The notes beneath the pieces were generated by a model. The model had not been told where the DNA came from, did no database searches, and worked only from the letters and a program-made list of their open reading frames with translations. A stretch of 64,000 nt of DNA, from the NCBI RefSeq assembly GCF_039522585.1, contig NZ_BAAADR010000014.1; one strand, written 5' to 3'. Each line of letters opens with the position of its first letter. Positions within the stretch are counted from its first letter, which is position 1. The position numbers and the translations under genes are program-made. Shown in pieces: positions 50,233 to 61,945 of this stretch. This stretch comes from Bisbaumannia salifodinae. Lineage in GTDB: Bacteria; Pseudomonadota; Gammaproteobacteria; Pseudomonadales; Halomonadaceae.

Positions 50233-51132
50233 ATGACCAAGACCCTGAAGGTGGGCCTGGTACAACAGGCCGCCTGGCCCGACAAGGCGAAGAGCCTGGC
50301 CGAGAGCGAGGCCCGGGTGCGCGAGCTGGCCGCCCAGGGCGCCCAGTTGGTGCTGCTCCAGGAGCTCCACGCCACCCACTACTTCTGCCAGTACGAGGAC
50401 CCGGACCTCTTCGACCTGGCCGAGCCCCTGGACGGCCCCACCGGCAGCCGCCTGGCGGCGCTCGCCGCGGAGCTGGATATCGTCCTGGTGGGCTCGCTGT
50501 TCGAGCGCCGCGCCGCCGGCCTCTACCACAACACCGCCGTGGTCTATGACCGCGCCCAGGGGGCGGTGGGCCACTACCGCAAGATGCATATCCCCGACGA
50601 TCCGGCCTTCTACGAGAAGTTCTACTTCACCCCCGGCGACGCCGACGGCCCCGGCCAGGGCTTCGCCCCCATCGAGACCTCCCTGGGGCGCCTCGGGGTG
50701 CTGGTGTGCTGGGATCAGTGGTACCCGGAGGCGGCGCGGCTGATGGCCCTGGCCGGCGCCGAGCTGCTGCTCTACCCCACCGCCATCGGCTGGCATCCGC
50801 CGGACGAAGACGCCGAGAAGGTGCGCCAGAAGGAGGCCTGGACCCTGATCCAGCGCGCCCACGGCGTGGCCAACGGCCTGCCGGTGGTGGTCGCCAACCG
50901 GGTCGGCCACGAGCCCGACCACTCCGGGGTCGGCCCGGGCATCGACTTCTGGGGCGGCAGCTTCGTCTGCGGCCCCCAGGGAGAGCTGCTGGCCCATGCC
51001 GGCGAGGAGGCCCAGACCCTGCTGGTGGAGGTGGATATGGCCCGCGGCGAGGAAACCCGGCGCATCTGGCCGTACCTCCGCGATCGTCGTATCGACGCCT
51101 ATGGCGAACTGACGCGCCGATACCGGGACTAA
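50233..51132 (+). CDS. aguB: N-carbamoylputrescine amidase
   Basis: A 299-aa nitrilase-superfamily enzyme that hydrolyses N-carbamoylputrescine to putrescine. The catalytic triad is visible as Glu (LLQELHATHYFCQ), Lys (YRKMHIPDDPAFYEKFYFTP) and Cys (VLVCWDQWYPEAARL). It starts MTKTLKVGLVQQAAW after GGAGAGAGACG. It follows aguA in an operon. Confidence 0.95.
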   Translation: MTKTLKVGLVQQAAWPDKAKSLAESEARVRELAAQGAQLVLLQELHATHYFCQYEDPDLFDLAEPLDGPTGSRLAALAAELDIVLVGSLFERRAAGLYHNTAVVYDRAQGAVGHYRKMHIPDDPAFYEKFYFTPGDADGPGQGFAPIETSLGRLGVLVCWDQWYPEAARLMALAGAELLLYPTAIGWHPPDEDAEKVRQKEAWTLIQRAHGVANGLPVVVANRVGHEPDHSGVGPGIDFWGGSFVCGPQGELLAHAGEEAQTLLVEVDMARGEETRRIWPYLRDRRIDAYGELTRRYRD

Positions 51133-51190
51133 AGTAAGGTTCTTCGTAGTTCAGCGTGAAGCCACGACATAGCTGATCTCCGGCTTGCCA

Positions 51191-51281
51191 CTGTGGGAGT
51201 CCGGATTCCGGACGATTGGGCGACGCAGTCGCCCTGGCGCCTGGCGGCGCCAATCGCTCGGAAGAATCCGAGCTCCCACAG
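51191..51281. repeat. 91-bp inverted-repeat element in the aguB 3' region
   Basis: It starts CTGTGGGAGTCCGGATTC and ends with the inverted version GAATCCGAGCTCCCACAG (16 of 18 bases pair), with internal hairpins (GGCGAC..GTCGCC, GGCGCC). The ends resemble the GTGGGAGC-type REP/BIME sequences of pseudomonads. No coding capacity. Confidence 0.55.
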
Positions 51282-51318
51282 AAACCACGGTGGCGGCTTG
51301 AGGGGGAGGCCGGAAAAC

Positions 51319-51356
51319 AAGACACCCCCACCAGCATAAGCTGGTGGGGGTGTCTT
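51319..51356. terminator. Bidirectional terminator between aguB and the Nudix-ThiE gene
   Basis: Perfect 17-bp stem AAGACACCCCCACCAGC / GCTGGTGGGGGTGTCTT with a 4-base loop between two convergent genes. The remainder of the 256-bp gap is the 91-bp element plus unremarkable sequence. Confidence 0.85.
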
Positions 51357-51388
51357 ACCGCTTAAAGCTTACAGCTCCAGGCTGGGGG

Positions 51389-52345
51389 TTATTTCCAGAA
51401 ATCGCGGATCGAGGCGATGCCCTGGGCGCCCACGGCGCGGGCATGGTCGGCATCGAAACGGGTCATGCCACCGAGGGCGAAGACCGGCATGGCGGCGGTC
51501 TCCACCAGTTGCTGGAAGTCGTGCCAGCCCAGTGGCGCCACCTCCGGATGAGACGGCGTGGTGCGCAGCGGCGACAGGGTCACGAAATCACAGCCGATAC
51601 GACCGGCCTGATCCAGCTGCGCCTTGTCGTGAGTGGAGGCGGAGAGCCACTTGCCCTCGGCGATGGGGCGGCGTTCCAGCTGCATCAACCGCTCGCTGGT
51701 CAGGTGGATGCCATCGGCATCCACCGCCTCGAGCAGTTCCGGCTCGCCGTTGAGCAGCAGCTGGGCGCCATGCTCGCGGCATAGCGCCAGGGCCCGCTCG
51801 GCGCGGGCCAGGTAGGCCTCGCGATCCAGCGACTTGGCACGCAACTGCACCAGGCGCACGCCATCCTCGGTCAGCGCCCGCTGCAGCCTGCCGAGGAAGA
51901 CCTCGTCGTCGGCCTCCTCGTCGCTGATCAGGTACTCGGTGGGCAACATCACCGCCCGCAGGATCGGCAGGTTGGCCGCCGGGAAGGGGTAGTTGTAGAG
52001 CTCCTCCATGGGCACCCAGCGCACCGCCTGCCCCTCGCGACCGAAGGGCTCGCCGGCGAAGTCATGGACCTGCCACACATCCAGCAGGATATGCTTGTCC
52101 GGGTACTCGTGGTGCACGCGAATCAGCGGCTGGGCGCGGCGAATCTCCACCCCCAGCTCCTCGTGCAGCTCGCGCTTGAGGGCTTCGAAACCGGTCTCGT
52201 AGGGCGCCAGCTTGCCACCCGGAAACTCCCAGAGCCCACCCTGATCCACGGTGGAGGGGCGCCGGGCGATCAGCACCTGCCGGGTATCGCGGCTGACGAT
52301 GGCGGCGGCCGCCACATGAACCCTTCTCTTGACCATTGCGTTCAT
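51389..52345 (-). CDS. Nudix (MutT) - ThiE-like fusion protein
   Basis: A 318-aa two-domain protein. The N-terminal half is an 8-oxo-dGTP pyrophosphatase-like Nudix domain with the box GGKLAPYETGFEALKRELHE followed by ELG. The C-terminal half (about 140-318) resembles thiamine-phosphate synthase: VRLVQLRAKSL, LLLNGEPELLEAVDADGIHL, FALGGM and GAQGIASIRDFW. This fusion is common in Pseudomonas and related bacteria, usually next to argJ-secA as here. Whether the ThiE part is active is uncertain. Confidence 0.92.
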   Translation of the reverse strand: MNAMVKRRVHVAAAAIVSRDTRQVLIARRPSTVDQGGLWEFPGGKLAPYETGFEALKRELHEELGVEIRRAQPLIRVHHEYPDKHILLDVWQVHDFAGEPFGREGQAVRWVPMEELYNYPFPAANLPILRAVMLPTEYLISDEEADDEVFLGRLQRALTEDGVRLVQLRAKSLDREAYLARAERALALCREHGAQLLLNGEPELLEAVDADGIHLTSERLMQLERRPIAEGKWLSASTHDKAQLDQAGRIGCDFVTLSPLRTTPSHPEVAPLGWHDFQQLVETAAMPVFALGGMTRFDADHARAVGAQGIASIRDFWK

Positions 52346-52372
52346 TACCTTTCCATCATGCTGGACGCCGAC

Positions 52373-53602
52373 TCAGGAACGATAGTCGGCGTTGATCGTG
52401 ACATAGTCGTGGGACAGGTCGGAGGTCCACACCGTGGCCGCCTCCTCGCCGCGCCCCAGGCGAATGCGAATCGTGATCTCTTCCTCGGCCATCACCGCGC
52501 TGCCGGCCGCCTCGGTGTAGCCGGCGGCGCGACCGCCCTGCTCCACCAAGCGTACCTCGCCCAGGTCGATGACCACCTTGTCGACGTCGAAGTCGGCCAC
52601 CGGCGCCCGGCCCACGGCGGCGAGGATGCGCCCCCAGTTGGCGTCCGAGGCGTAGAGGGCGGTCTTGACCAGCGGCGAATGGGCCACGGTAAAGGCCACG
52701 TCCAGGGCCTCCCGACGGCTGGCGGCTTCCTCGACCCGCAGGGTGACGAACTTGGTGGCCCCCTCGCCGTCGCGGATGATCGCCTGAGCCAGCTCGACCA
52801 GCACCGCCAGCAGCGCCTCGCGGAAGTCCGCCAGCGCCGCCGTATCGGCGGCCTCGAGGGTCGCGCCGCGGCCGGTGGCGACCAGCATGCAGGCATCATT
52901 GGTGGAGGTGTCGCTGTCCACGGTGATGCAGTTGAAGGAGTCGGCCACCGTCTCCCTCAGCAGTTCCTGCAGCAGCGGCGTGGCGATGGCCGCGTCGGTG
53001 GCCACGAAGCCCAGCATGGTCGCCATATTGGGCTGGATCATGCCGGACCCCTTGCTGATGCCGGCGATGGTCACCGTCTGGCCGTGGATCTCCACCTCCC
53101 GGGTCGCCCCCTTGGGACGGGTGTCGGTGGTGAGGATGCCCTCGGCGGCGGCCTCCCAGGCCGTCGGGTCGAGGCTCTCGAGCGCCGACGGCAGGGCCCC
53201 CAACAGGCGCGCCATGGGCAGCGGCTCGCCGATCACCCCGGTGGAGAAGGGCAGCACCGCCTCGGGGGCGACCCCGGCCAGGCGTGCCAGCTCACTACAA
53301 CTGGCCTCGGCATCCGCCAGGCCCTGGGCGCCGGTGCCGGCATTGGCGTTGCCGGTATTGACCAGCAGATAGCGGGGGGCGGCGTCGGCCCGATGGCAGG
53401 CCGCCAGATGGCGCTTGGCCACCTGCACCGGCGCCGCGCAGAAGGCGTTGCGGGTAAAGGTACCGGCCACGGTGGCACCCTCGGGAATCTCGATCACCAC
53501 CAGGTCGCGGCGGTTCGGCTTCTTGATGCCGGCCATGGCGCTGCCCAGGCGCAGCCCCTCGATCACCGGCATGGCCGGAAACACCGCTTCACCCACTGCC
53601 AT
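52373..53602 (-). CDS. argJ: Bifunctional glutamate N-acetyltransferase / N-acetylglutamate synthase
   Basis: A 409-aa enzyme of arginine biosynthesis that recycles the acetyl group from N-acetylornithine. It self-cleaves at the Ala-Thr bond in QPNMATMLGFVATDA, making the Thr the nucleophile. Other signatures: GIKKPNRRDLVVIEIPEGAT, VNTGNANAGTG and ITVDSDTSTNDAC. It ends DYVTINADYRS as usual. It is downstream of secA in the same direction. Confidence 0.95.
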   Translation of the reverse strand: MAVGEAVFPAMPVIEGLRLGSAMAGIKKPNRRDLVVIEIPEGATVAGTFTRNAFCAAPVQVAKRHLAACHRADAAPRYLLVNTGNANAGTGAQGLADAEASCSELARLAGVAPEAVLPFSTGVIGEPLPMARLLGALPSALESLDPTAWEAAAEGILTTDTRPKGATREVEIHGQTVTIAGISKGSGMIQPNMATMLGFVATDAAIATPLLQELLRETVADSFNCITVDSDTSTNDACMLVATGRGATLEAADTAALADFREALLAVLVELAQAIIRDGEGATKFVTLRVEEAASRREALDVAFTVAHSPLVKTALYASDANWGRILAAVGRAPVADFDVDKVVIDLGEVRLVEQGGRAAGYTEAAGSAVMAEEEITIRIRLGRGEEAATVWTSDLSHDYVTINADYRS

Positions 53603-53635
53603 CGTTGCTCTCTCCTCTCGTCGGGTTGGCGGCGC

Positions 53636-56377
<2,742 letters not shown>

Positions 56378-56383
56378 TGCGAT

Positions 56384-56485
56384 GATGTCCTGTGTCTGCC
56401 GAAGCAGAGAATCATGATTGGCGCCGGGGCGCCGCGTCCTTCAGGCGATGGCGCCAACGGGCGGGCCACGCCGGGACAGGACATC
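56384..56485 (-). promoter_or_regulatory. Predicted secA Shine-Dalgarno sequestering structure
   Basis: In the mRNA, GAUGUCCUGU (plus 56476-56485, codons Asp-Val-Leu of the upstream gene) is the exact reverse complement of ACAGGACAUC (plus 56384-56393), which contains the secA ribosome site AGGA. A second hairpin with a cUUCGg tetraloop (UCUGC-UUCG-GCAGA, plus 56395-56408) lies inside the loop. The 5' arm is 12-21 bases upstream of the RGPP codons, so a ribosome halted there would cover it and free the secA site. Confidence 0.6.
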
Positions 56486-56779
56486 GAGGGCGGCGATCCA
56501 GCGCCGCAGGGGAGACGGTCGGCGGGGCCAGGCACGGCGACACAGGCATCCGCGGCGCCGCGGCGGCTGCCAGCGCAGTCGACGGGCCTGGCGGCGGCTC
56601 TCGGCGCGAATCGCCGCCGGCGCCAGCCAGCAGACCTGCACCACCCGCACCACCAGGCGCCCGCCATCGGAGGCCACCAGCCCCACCGGCAGCAGGCAGC
56701 CCACCAGCAGGCCGGCCAGCCACCAGCGGGAACGCCGGCGCGGGGCACGGAAAGCGGCAGAGGCGGTGGGCTGGGTCAT
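56441..56779 (-). CDS. Small exported protein upstream of secA, putative SecM-like arrest peptide
   Basis: A 112-aa Arg-rich protein I do not recognise as a known family. A basic N-region (FRAPRRRSR) precedes a hydrophobic stretch (WWLAGLLVGCLLPVGLVA, about 19-36), so it has a signal peptide or anchor. The end reads RRWIAALDVLSRRGPPVGAIA. E. coli SecM, also upstream of secA and exported, stalls at FxxxxWIxxxxGIRAGP, and ApdA/ApdP-type peptides at RAPP. The stop is 63 bp before secA. A regulatory role as secretion monitor is inferred; a spurious ORF cannot be excluded. Confidence 0.6.
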   Translation of the reverse strand: MTQPTASAAFRAPRRRSRWWLAGLLVGCLLPVGLVASDGGRLVVRVVQVCWLAPAAIRAESRRQARRLRWQPPRRRGCLCRRAWPRRPSPLRRWIAALDVLSRRGPPVGAIA

Positions 56780-56842
56780 GCTGTCGACGGACTCCCGGAC
56801 ATGCTAGATTGGCGGCAAGCCACGGTCGCCGCGAGAAAGCCC

Positions 56843-57319
56843 ATGAGTATAAAGGTTAAGCGTTTCCGCGCCCAGCCCGTCACCCGCCTGCTGGGCGGTC
56901 GCGGCGAGCTGGGCGGCTTGATGCGCATGGCCTCGCTGCTGGAGCAGGCCCAGACCACCCTGCGCGAGGCGCTACCGGAGGAGATGCGCGAGCACCTCTA
57001 CGTCGGCGGCTACCGGGACGGTCGGCTGACCCTGATCACCGACCGCGCCGCCTGGCTGACTCGGCTGCGCTACGAGCAGCCCCGACTGCTGACGCTGTTG
57101 CGCGGCCTGCCGGAGTTCGCCGCCCTGCAGCGCCTCAATCTCAAGGTGCGCCCGGTGCGCCCCCCCAAGCCGGTGCCCCGCCAGGAGCGCCACCTGCCCG
57201 CCCAGGCCGCCGCCGAACTCGCCAGCTGTGCCAGCGAGATCGACGACCCCCGATTGCGCGGCGCCCTGGAACGCCTGGCGGCCCATGGCGCGGCGACGCC
57301 CGACGACGCCGGCGACTGA
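56843..57319 (+). CDS. dciA: DciA (DUF721) replicative-helicase loader
   Basis: A 158-aa protein divergent from secA, the usual position in Pseudomonas-like genomes. The N-terminal DUF721 domain reads LEQAQTTLREALPEEMREHLYV, then DGRLTLITDRAAWLTRLRYE, a typical DciA core. DciA loads DnaB in bacteria lacking DnaC. The start is taken as MSIKVKRFRA at 56843. The C-terminal 50 residues are a low-complexity linker. Confidence 0.88.
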   Translation: MSIKVKRFRAQPVTRLLGGRGELGGLMRMASLLEQAQTTLREALPEEMREHLYVGGYRDGRLTLITDRAAWLTRLRYEQPRLLTLLRGLPEFAALQRLNLKVRPVRPPKPVPRQERHLPAQAAAELASCASEIDDPRLRGALERLAAHGAATPDDAGD

Positions 57320-57334
57320 CCCGCTTCCGGGCTT

Positions 57335-57376
57335 CGTGCCAGACCGGCCGTGCCAGACTGGCCGTGCCATACTGCA
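57335..57376 (+). repeat. Three 14-bp tandem units
   Basis: GTGCCAGACCGGCC, GTGCCAGACTGGCC and GTGCCATACTGCAG follow directly. They lie between dciA and the tRNA terminator. No function is evident. Confidence 0.6.
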
Positions 57377-57424
57377 GTAGGCGCTCGATCACAGGCCCGT
57401 TGCGCGCGGCGCCCTCAAACGCAA

Positions 57425-57456
57425 CGATGCCCAGCCGGTAAGCCGACTGGGCATCG
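57425..57456 (-). terminator. Terminator of tRNA-Met
   Basis: Stem CGATGCCCAG-CGG / CCG-CTGGGCATCG (one mismatch) about 15 bases after the tRNA 3' end on the minus strand, followed by a weak T-rich tract. Confidence 0.7.
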
Positions 57457-57467
57457 AAAGAATTCGC

Positions 57468-57544
57468 TGGTGGCTACGCCCTGATTCGAACAGGGGACCC
57501 CATCATTATGAGTGATGTGCTCTAACCAGCTGAGCTACGTAGCC
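57468..57544 (-). tRNA. tRNA-Met (elongator), anticodon CAU
   Basis: The minus strand gives a complete cloverleaf: acceptor GGCTACG/CGTAGCC, D-arm TAGCTCAGCTGGTTAGAGCA, anticodon loop CTCATAA, T-loop GTTCGAATC, and encoded CCA. It is nearly identical to E. coli metT. It is 77 bases long including CCA. Confidence 0.97.
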
Positions 57545-57582
57545 ACGGGGGTCGCGACGCTTGGCGTCGGCAACGGGGGCGC

Positions 57583-57611
57583 ATTATGCCCAGCCCGACT
57601 GTCGCTGGCAA
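57583..57611 (-). promoter_or_regulatory. tRNA-Met promoter
   Basis: Minus-strand TTGCCA (plus 57606-57611), 17-bp spacer, CATAAT (plus 57583-57588), placing transcription start about 30 bases before the tRNA. Back to back with the betI promoter. Confidence 0.65.
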
Positions 57612-57635
57612 GTCCTCTGTGCGTCGTTTTTATTG

Positions 57636-57665
57636 ATTGAACGTTCAATAAAAATATCCCATACT
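57636..57665 (+). promoter_or_regulatory. betI promoter with BetI operator
   Basis: The perfect 14-bp palindrome ATTGAACGTTCAAT (57636-57649) matches known BetI/choline operators and overlaps a -35 TTGAAC (57637-57642). A -10 CATACT follows at 57660-57665 after 17 bp. Binding there would block the betIBA operon. Confidence 0.75.
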
Positions 57666-57723
57666 AGGTTTATCGCCATCGATCACCCGGACGGTTCGCC
57701 GTCCCAGCACGAGGAGATGCCCG

Positions 57724-58323
57724 ATGCCCAAGGTCGGAATGGAACCCATTCGCCGCCGCCAGTTGATTCAGGCCACCATGGAGGCCATCGACGAGGCCGG
57801 CCTGGCCGACGCCACGGTGATCCGCATCGCCCGCCGCGCCGGCGTCTCCGCCGGTATCATCAGCCACTACTTCGGCGGCAAGGATGGCCTGCTCGAGGCC
57901 ACCATGCGCCAGATCCTCCATGACCTGGGCGAGGCCGTGGCGACCCGCCGCGCCGCCCTCGGCCGGGCGGAGCCCCGGGCCCACCTCGAGGCGATCATCG
58001 ACGGCAACTTCGATCGCAGCCAGGTCAGCGGCCCGGTGGCCAAGACCTGGCTGGCGTTCTGGGCCAGCAGCATGCACAAGCCGACGCTGCAGCGCCTGCA
58101 ATCGGTCAACGACCGGCGCCTCTACTCCAACCTGTGCCACCAGTTCCGCCGCTGCCTGCCCCGGGACGAGGCGCGCCGCGCCGCCCAGGGCCTGGCCGCC
58201 ATGATCGACGGCCTCTGGCTGCGTGGCGCCCTGGCCCCCGAGGGGCTGGACGTGGCGCAGGCCCGCCGCCTGGCCTACGACTACCTTGATCAACAGCTGG
58301 CCCGCGAGCCCGCCCTCGCCTGA
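57724..58323 (+). CDS. betI: Choline-responsive TetR repressor BetI
   Basis: A 199-aa TetR-family regulator. The N-terminal helix-turn-helix is RIARRAGVSAGIISHYFGGKDGLLEATMR, preceded by MEPIRRRQLIQATMEAIDEAG (cut as two stretches). It represses the betIBA genes until choline binds. The start at 57724 has GAGGAGATG upstream. It is separated from betB by 57 bp. Confidence 0.95.
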   Translation: MPKVGMEPIRRRQLIQATMEAIDEAGLADATVIRIARRAGVSAGIISHYFGGKDGLLEATMRQILHDLGEAVATRRAALGRAEPRAHLEAIIDGNFDRSQVSGPVAKTWLAFWASSMHKPTLQRLQSVNDRRLYSNLCHQFRRCLPRDEARRAAQGLAAMIDGLWLRGALAPEGLDVAQARRLAYDYLDQQLAREPALA

Positions 58324-58380
58324 CGGCCGATGCCTCGAGGCATCCCGAACATTCGCACTACCCTTTCTCAGGAGGTCCCC

Positions 58381-59850
<1,470 letters not shown>

Positions 59851-59885
59851 GGCCCCGCCCCAGACCCGCTTCGCCCACGAGGGGC

Positions 59886-59983
59886 GCCGGGGGCAAGTCG
59901 TCGCGAGGGGCCATTTGCCAGGGAAGGCAAACGTAGCGCCCAGGGAGGGGTTTACCGCGCCCTCGCGGCGCTCTGCCCCCGGC
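59886..59983 (-). repeat. Intergenic hairpin element, copy 2 (GGGGGCA-ended family)
   Basis: The betB-betA gap holds a 98-bp element with perfect 10-bp terminal inverted repeats GCCGGGGGCA / TGCCCCCGGC. Inside, TTTGCC-AGGGA-AGGCAAA forms a hairpin and the core CGCGGTAAACC..TGGGCGCTACG is on the minus strand. It corresponds to the element at 3757-3931, which carries a compensatory different stem (CTGGCC/GGCCAG) around the same loop. It lies in the transcribed operon. Confidence 0.6.
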
Positions 59984-60048
59984 CCCGGATAGGCCGCCCG
60001 CCGCCCCGCCCTATTGCTTTGTCTCCGTCTTCTTCTTGGGAGGACCCC

Positions 60049-61752
60049 ATGTCCCAGATCCGCGAATTCGATTACGTCATTATCGGCGCCGGCTCCGCCG
60101 GCAACGTGCTGGCCACCCGCCTCACCGAGGACCCCGAGGTCCAGGTACTGCTGCTGGAGGCCGGCGGCCCCGACTACCGCTTCGACTTCCGCACCCAGAT
60201 GCCGGCGGCGCTGGCCTACCCGCTGCAGGGCAAGCGCTACAACTGGGCCTTCGAGACCGACCCGGAACCGCATATGGACGGCCGGCGCATGGAGTGCGGC
60301 CGTGGCAAGGGCCTGGGCGGCTCCTCGCTGATCAACGGCATGTGCTATATCCGCGGCAACGCCCTGGACTATGACTACTGGGCCAAGCGCCCGGGCCTCG
60401 AGGACTGGACCTACGCCGACTGCCTGCCCTACTTCCGCAAGGCGGAGACCCGCGATATCGGCCCCAACGACTATCACGGCGGCGACGGCCCGGTCAGCGT
60501 GACCACCCCCAAGGAAGGCAACAACCCCCTCTACCACGCCTTTATCGAGGCCGGCGTCCAGGCCGGCTACCCGGCCACCGAGGACGTCAACGGCTACCAG
60601 CAGGAAGGCTTCGGCCCCATGGACCGCTTCGTCACCCCCCAGGGACGCCGTGCCTCCACCGCTCGGGGCTACCTGGACACCGCCAAGCAGCGCCCCAACC
60701 TGACCATCGAGACCCGGGCCACCACCGATATCATCGAGTTCGAGGGCAAGCGCGCCGTGGGCGTGCGCTATGAGCGCAAGGGCCAGACGCAGCGGGTGCG
60801 GGTGCGCCGCGAGGTGCTGCTGTGCGGCGGCGCCATCGCCTCGCCGCAGATCCTGCAGCGCTCCGGCGTGGGCCCCCAGGCGGTCCTCGACGAGCTCGGC
60901 ATCACCCCGGTGCTGGTCAACGACAACGTCGGTGCCCACCTCCAGGATCACCTGGAGATGTATATCCAGTACGAGTGCACGCAGCCGATCTCCCTCTATC
61001 CGGCGCTGAAGTGGTACAACCAGCCGAAGATCGGCGCCGAATGGCTGTTCCTCGGCACCGGCATCGGCGCCAGCAACCAGTTCGAGGCGGCGGGCTTTAT
61101 CCGCACCGACGACGCCGAGGAGTGGCCCAACCTGCAGTACCACTTCCTGCCCATCGCCATCAGCTACAACGGCAAGAGCGCCGTCCAGGCCCACGGCTTC
61201 CAGGCCCATGTGGGCTCCATGCGCTCCGAGAGCCGCGGCCGGGTGCGCCTCACCTCCCGGGATCCCAAGGCGGCGCCGAGCATCCTCTTCAACTACATGT
61301 CCACCGACAAGGACTGGCAGGAGTTCCGCGACGCCATTCGCCTGACCCGCGAGATCATCGCCCAGCCGGCCATGGATCCCTACCGCGGCCGCGAGATCTC
61401 CCCGGGCCCGGACGTCCAGTCCGACGCCGAGCTGGACGCCTTCGTCCGCGAGCATGCCGAGACCGCCTACCACCCCTGCGGCAGCTGCCGCATGGGCGAG
61501 GGGGACGACGCCGTGGTCAACGGCGCCGGCCAGGTCCACGGCCTGGAGGGGCTGCGGGTGGTGGACGCCTCGCTGTTCCCGGTGATCCCCACCGGCAACC
61601 TCAACGCCCCGACGATCATGCTGGCGGAGAAGATCGCCGACAAGATCCGCGGCCGCGACCCGCTGCCCAAGAGCGACGCCCCCTACTACGTGGCCAAGGG
61701 CGCCCCAGCCCAGCAGGAACCGCAGCGCCGACTCGATGAAGCCCATCGCTGA
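60049..61752 (+). CDS. betA: Choline dehydrogenase
   Basis: A 567-aa membrane-associated GMC flavoprotein oxidising choline to betaine aldehyde and further. FAD motif: YVIIGAGSAGNVLA. GMC signatures: GGSSLINGMCYIRGN and the second, SGVGP. The catalytic His is in ETAYHPCGSCRMG. The start follows GGGAGGACCCC. The last gene of the operon, followed by a terminator. Confidence 0.96.
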   Translation: MSQIREFDYVIIGAGSAGNVLATRLTEDPEVQVLLLEAGGPDYRFDFRTQMPAALAYPLQGKRYNWAFETDPEPHMDGRRMECGRGKGLGGSSLINGMCYIRGNALDYDYWAKRPGLEDWTYADCLPYFRKAETRDIGPNDYHGGDGPVSVTTPKEGNNPLYHAFIEAGVQAGYPATEDVNGYQQEGFGPMDRFVTPQGRRASTARGYLDTAKQRPNLTIETRATTDIIEFEGKRAVGVRYERKGQTQRVRVRREVLLCGGAIASPQILQRSGVGPQAVLDELGITPVLVNDNVGAHLQDHLEMYIQYECTQPISLYPALKWYNQPKIGAEWLFLGTGIGASNQFEAAGFIRTDDAEEWPNLQYHFLPIAISYNGKSAVQAHGFQAHVGSMRSESRGRVRLTSRDPKAAPSILFNYMSTDKDWQEFRDAIRLTREIIAQPAMDPYRGREISPGPDVQSDAELDAFVREHAETAYHPCGSCRMGEGDDAVVNGAGQVHGLEGLRVVDASLFPVIPTGNLNAPTIMLAEKIADKIRGRDPLPKSDAPYYVAKGAPAQQEPQRRLDEAHR

Positions 61753-61774
61753 GACTAGTCTCCTCAGCCCTTCG

Positions 61775-61802
61775 ACCCCGCCCATGCCGGCGGGGTTTTT
61801 TT
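61775..61802 (+). terminator. betA terminator
   Basis: Stem CCCCGCC/GGCGGGG with a 6-base loop and a run of seven T. Confidence 0.92.
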
Positions 61803-61912
61803 ATTCTCCGCGGATCATCGTGAAATGGGCAGGGCTGAAACCCTCGAGGATGGCTGGAGGTCATGATGCCGCTCCATGCGCATGCTATGAGCGCGCTAAT
61901 GTTAAGCAAGTT

Positions 61913-61942
61913 TGCCCATGCCGCCAGGGGCTTTTTTCATTT
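61913..61942 (+). terminator. Second terminator-like copy
   Basis: GCCC-(loop)-GGGGC followed by TTTTTT, resembling the betA terminator (both start CCCATGCCG). The 143 bp between betA and the PilZ gene hold no gene. Confidence 0.5.
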
Positions 61943-61945
61943 TCT

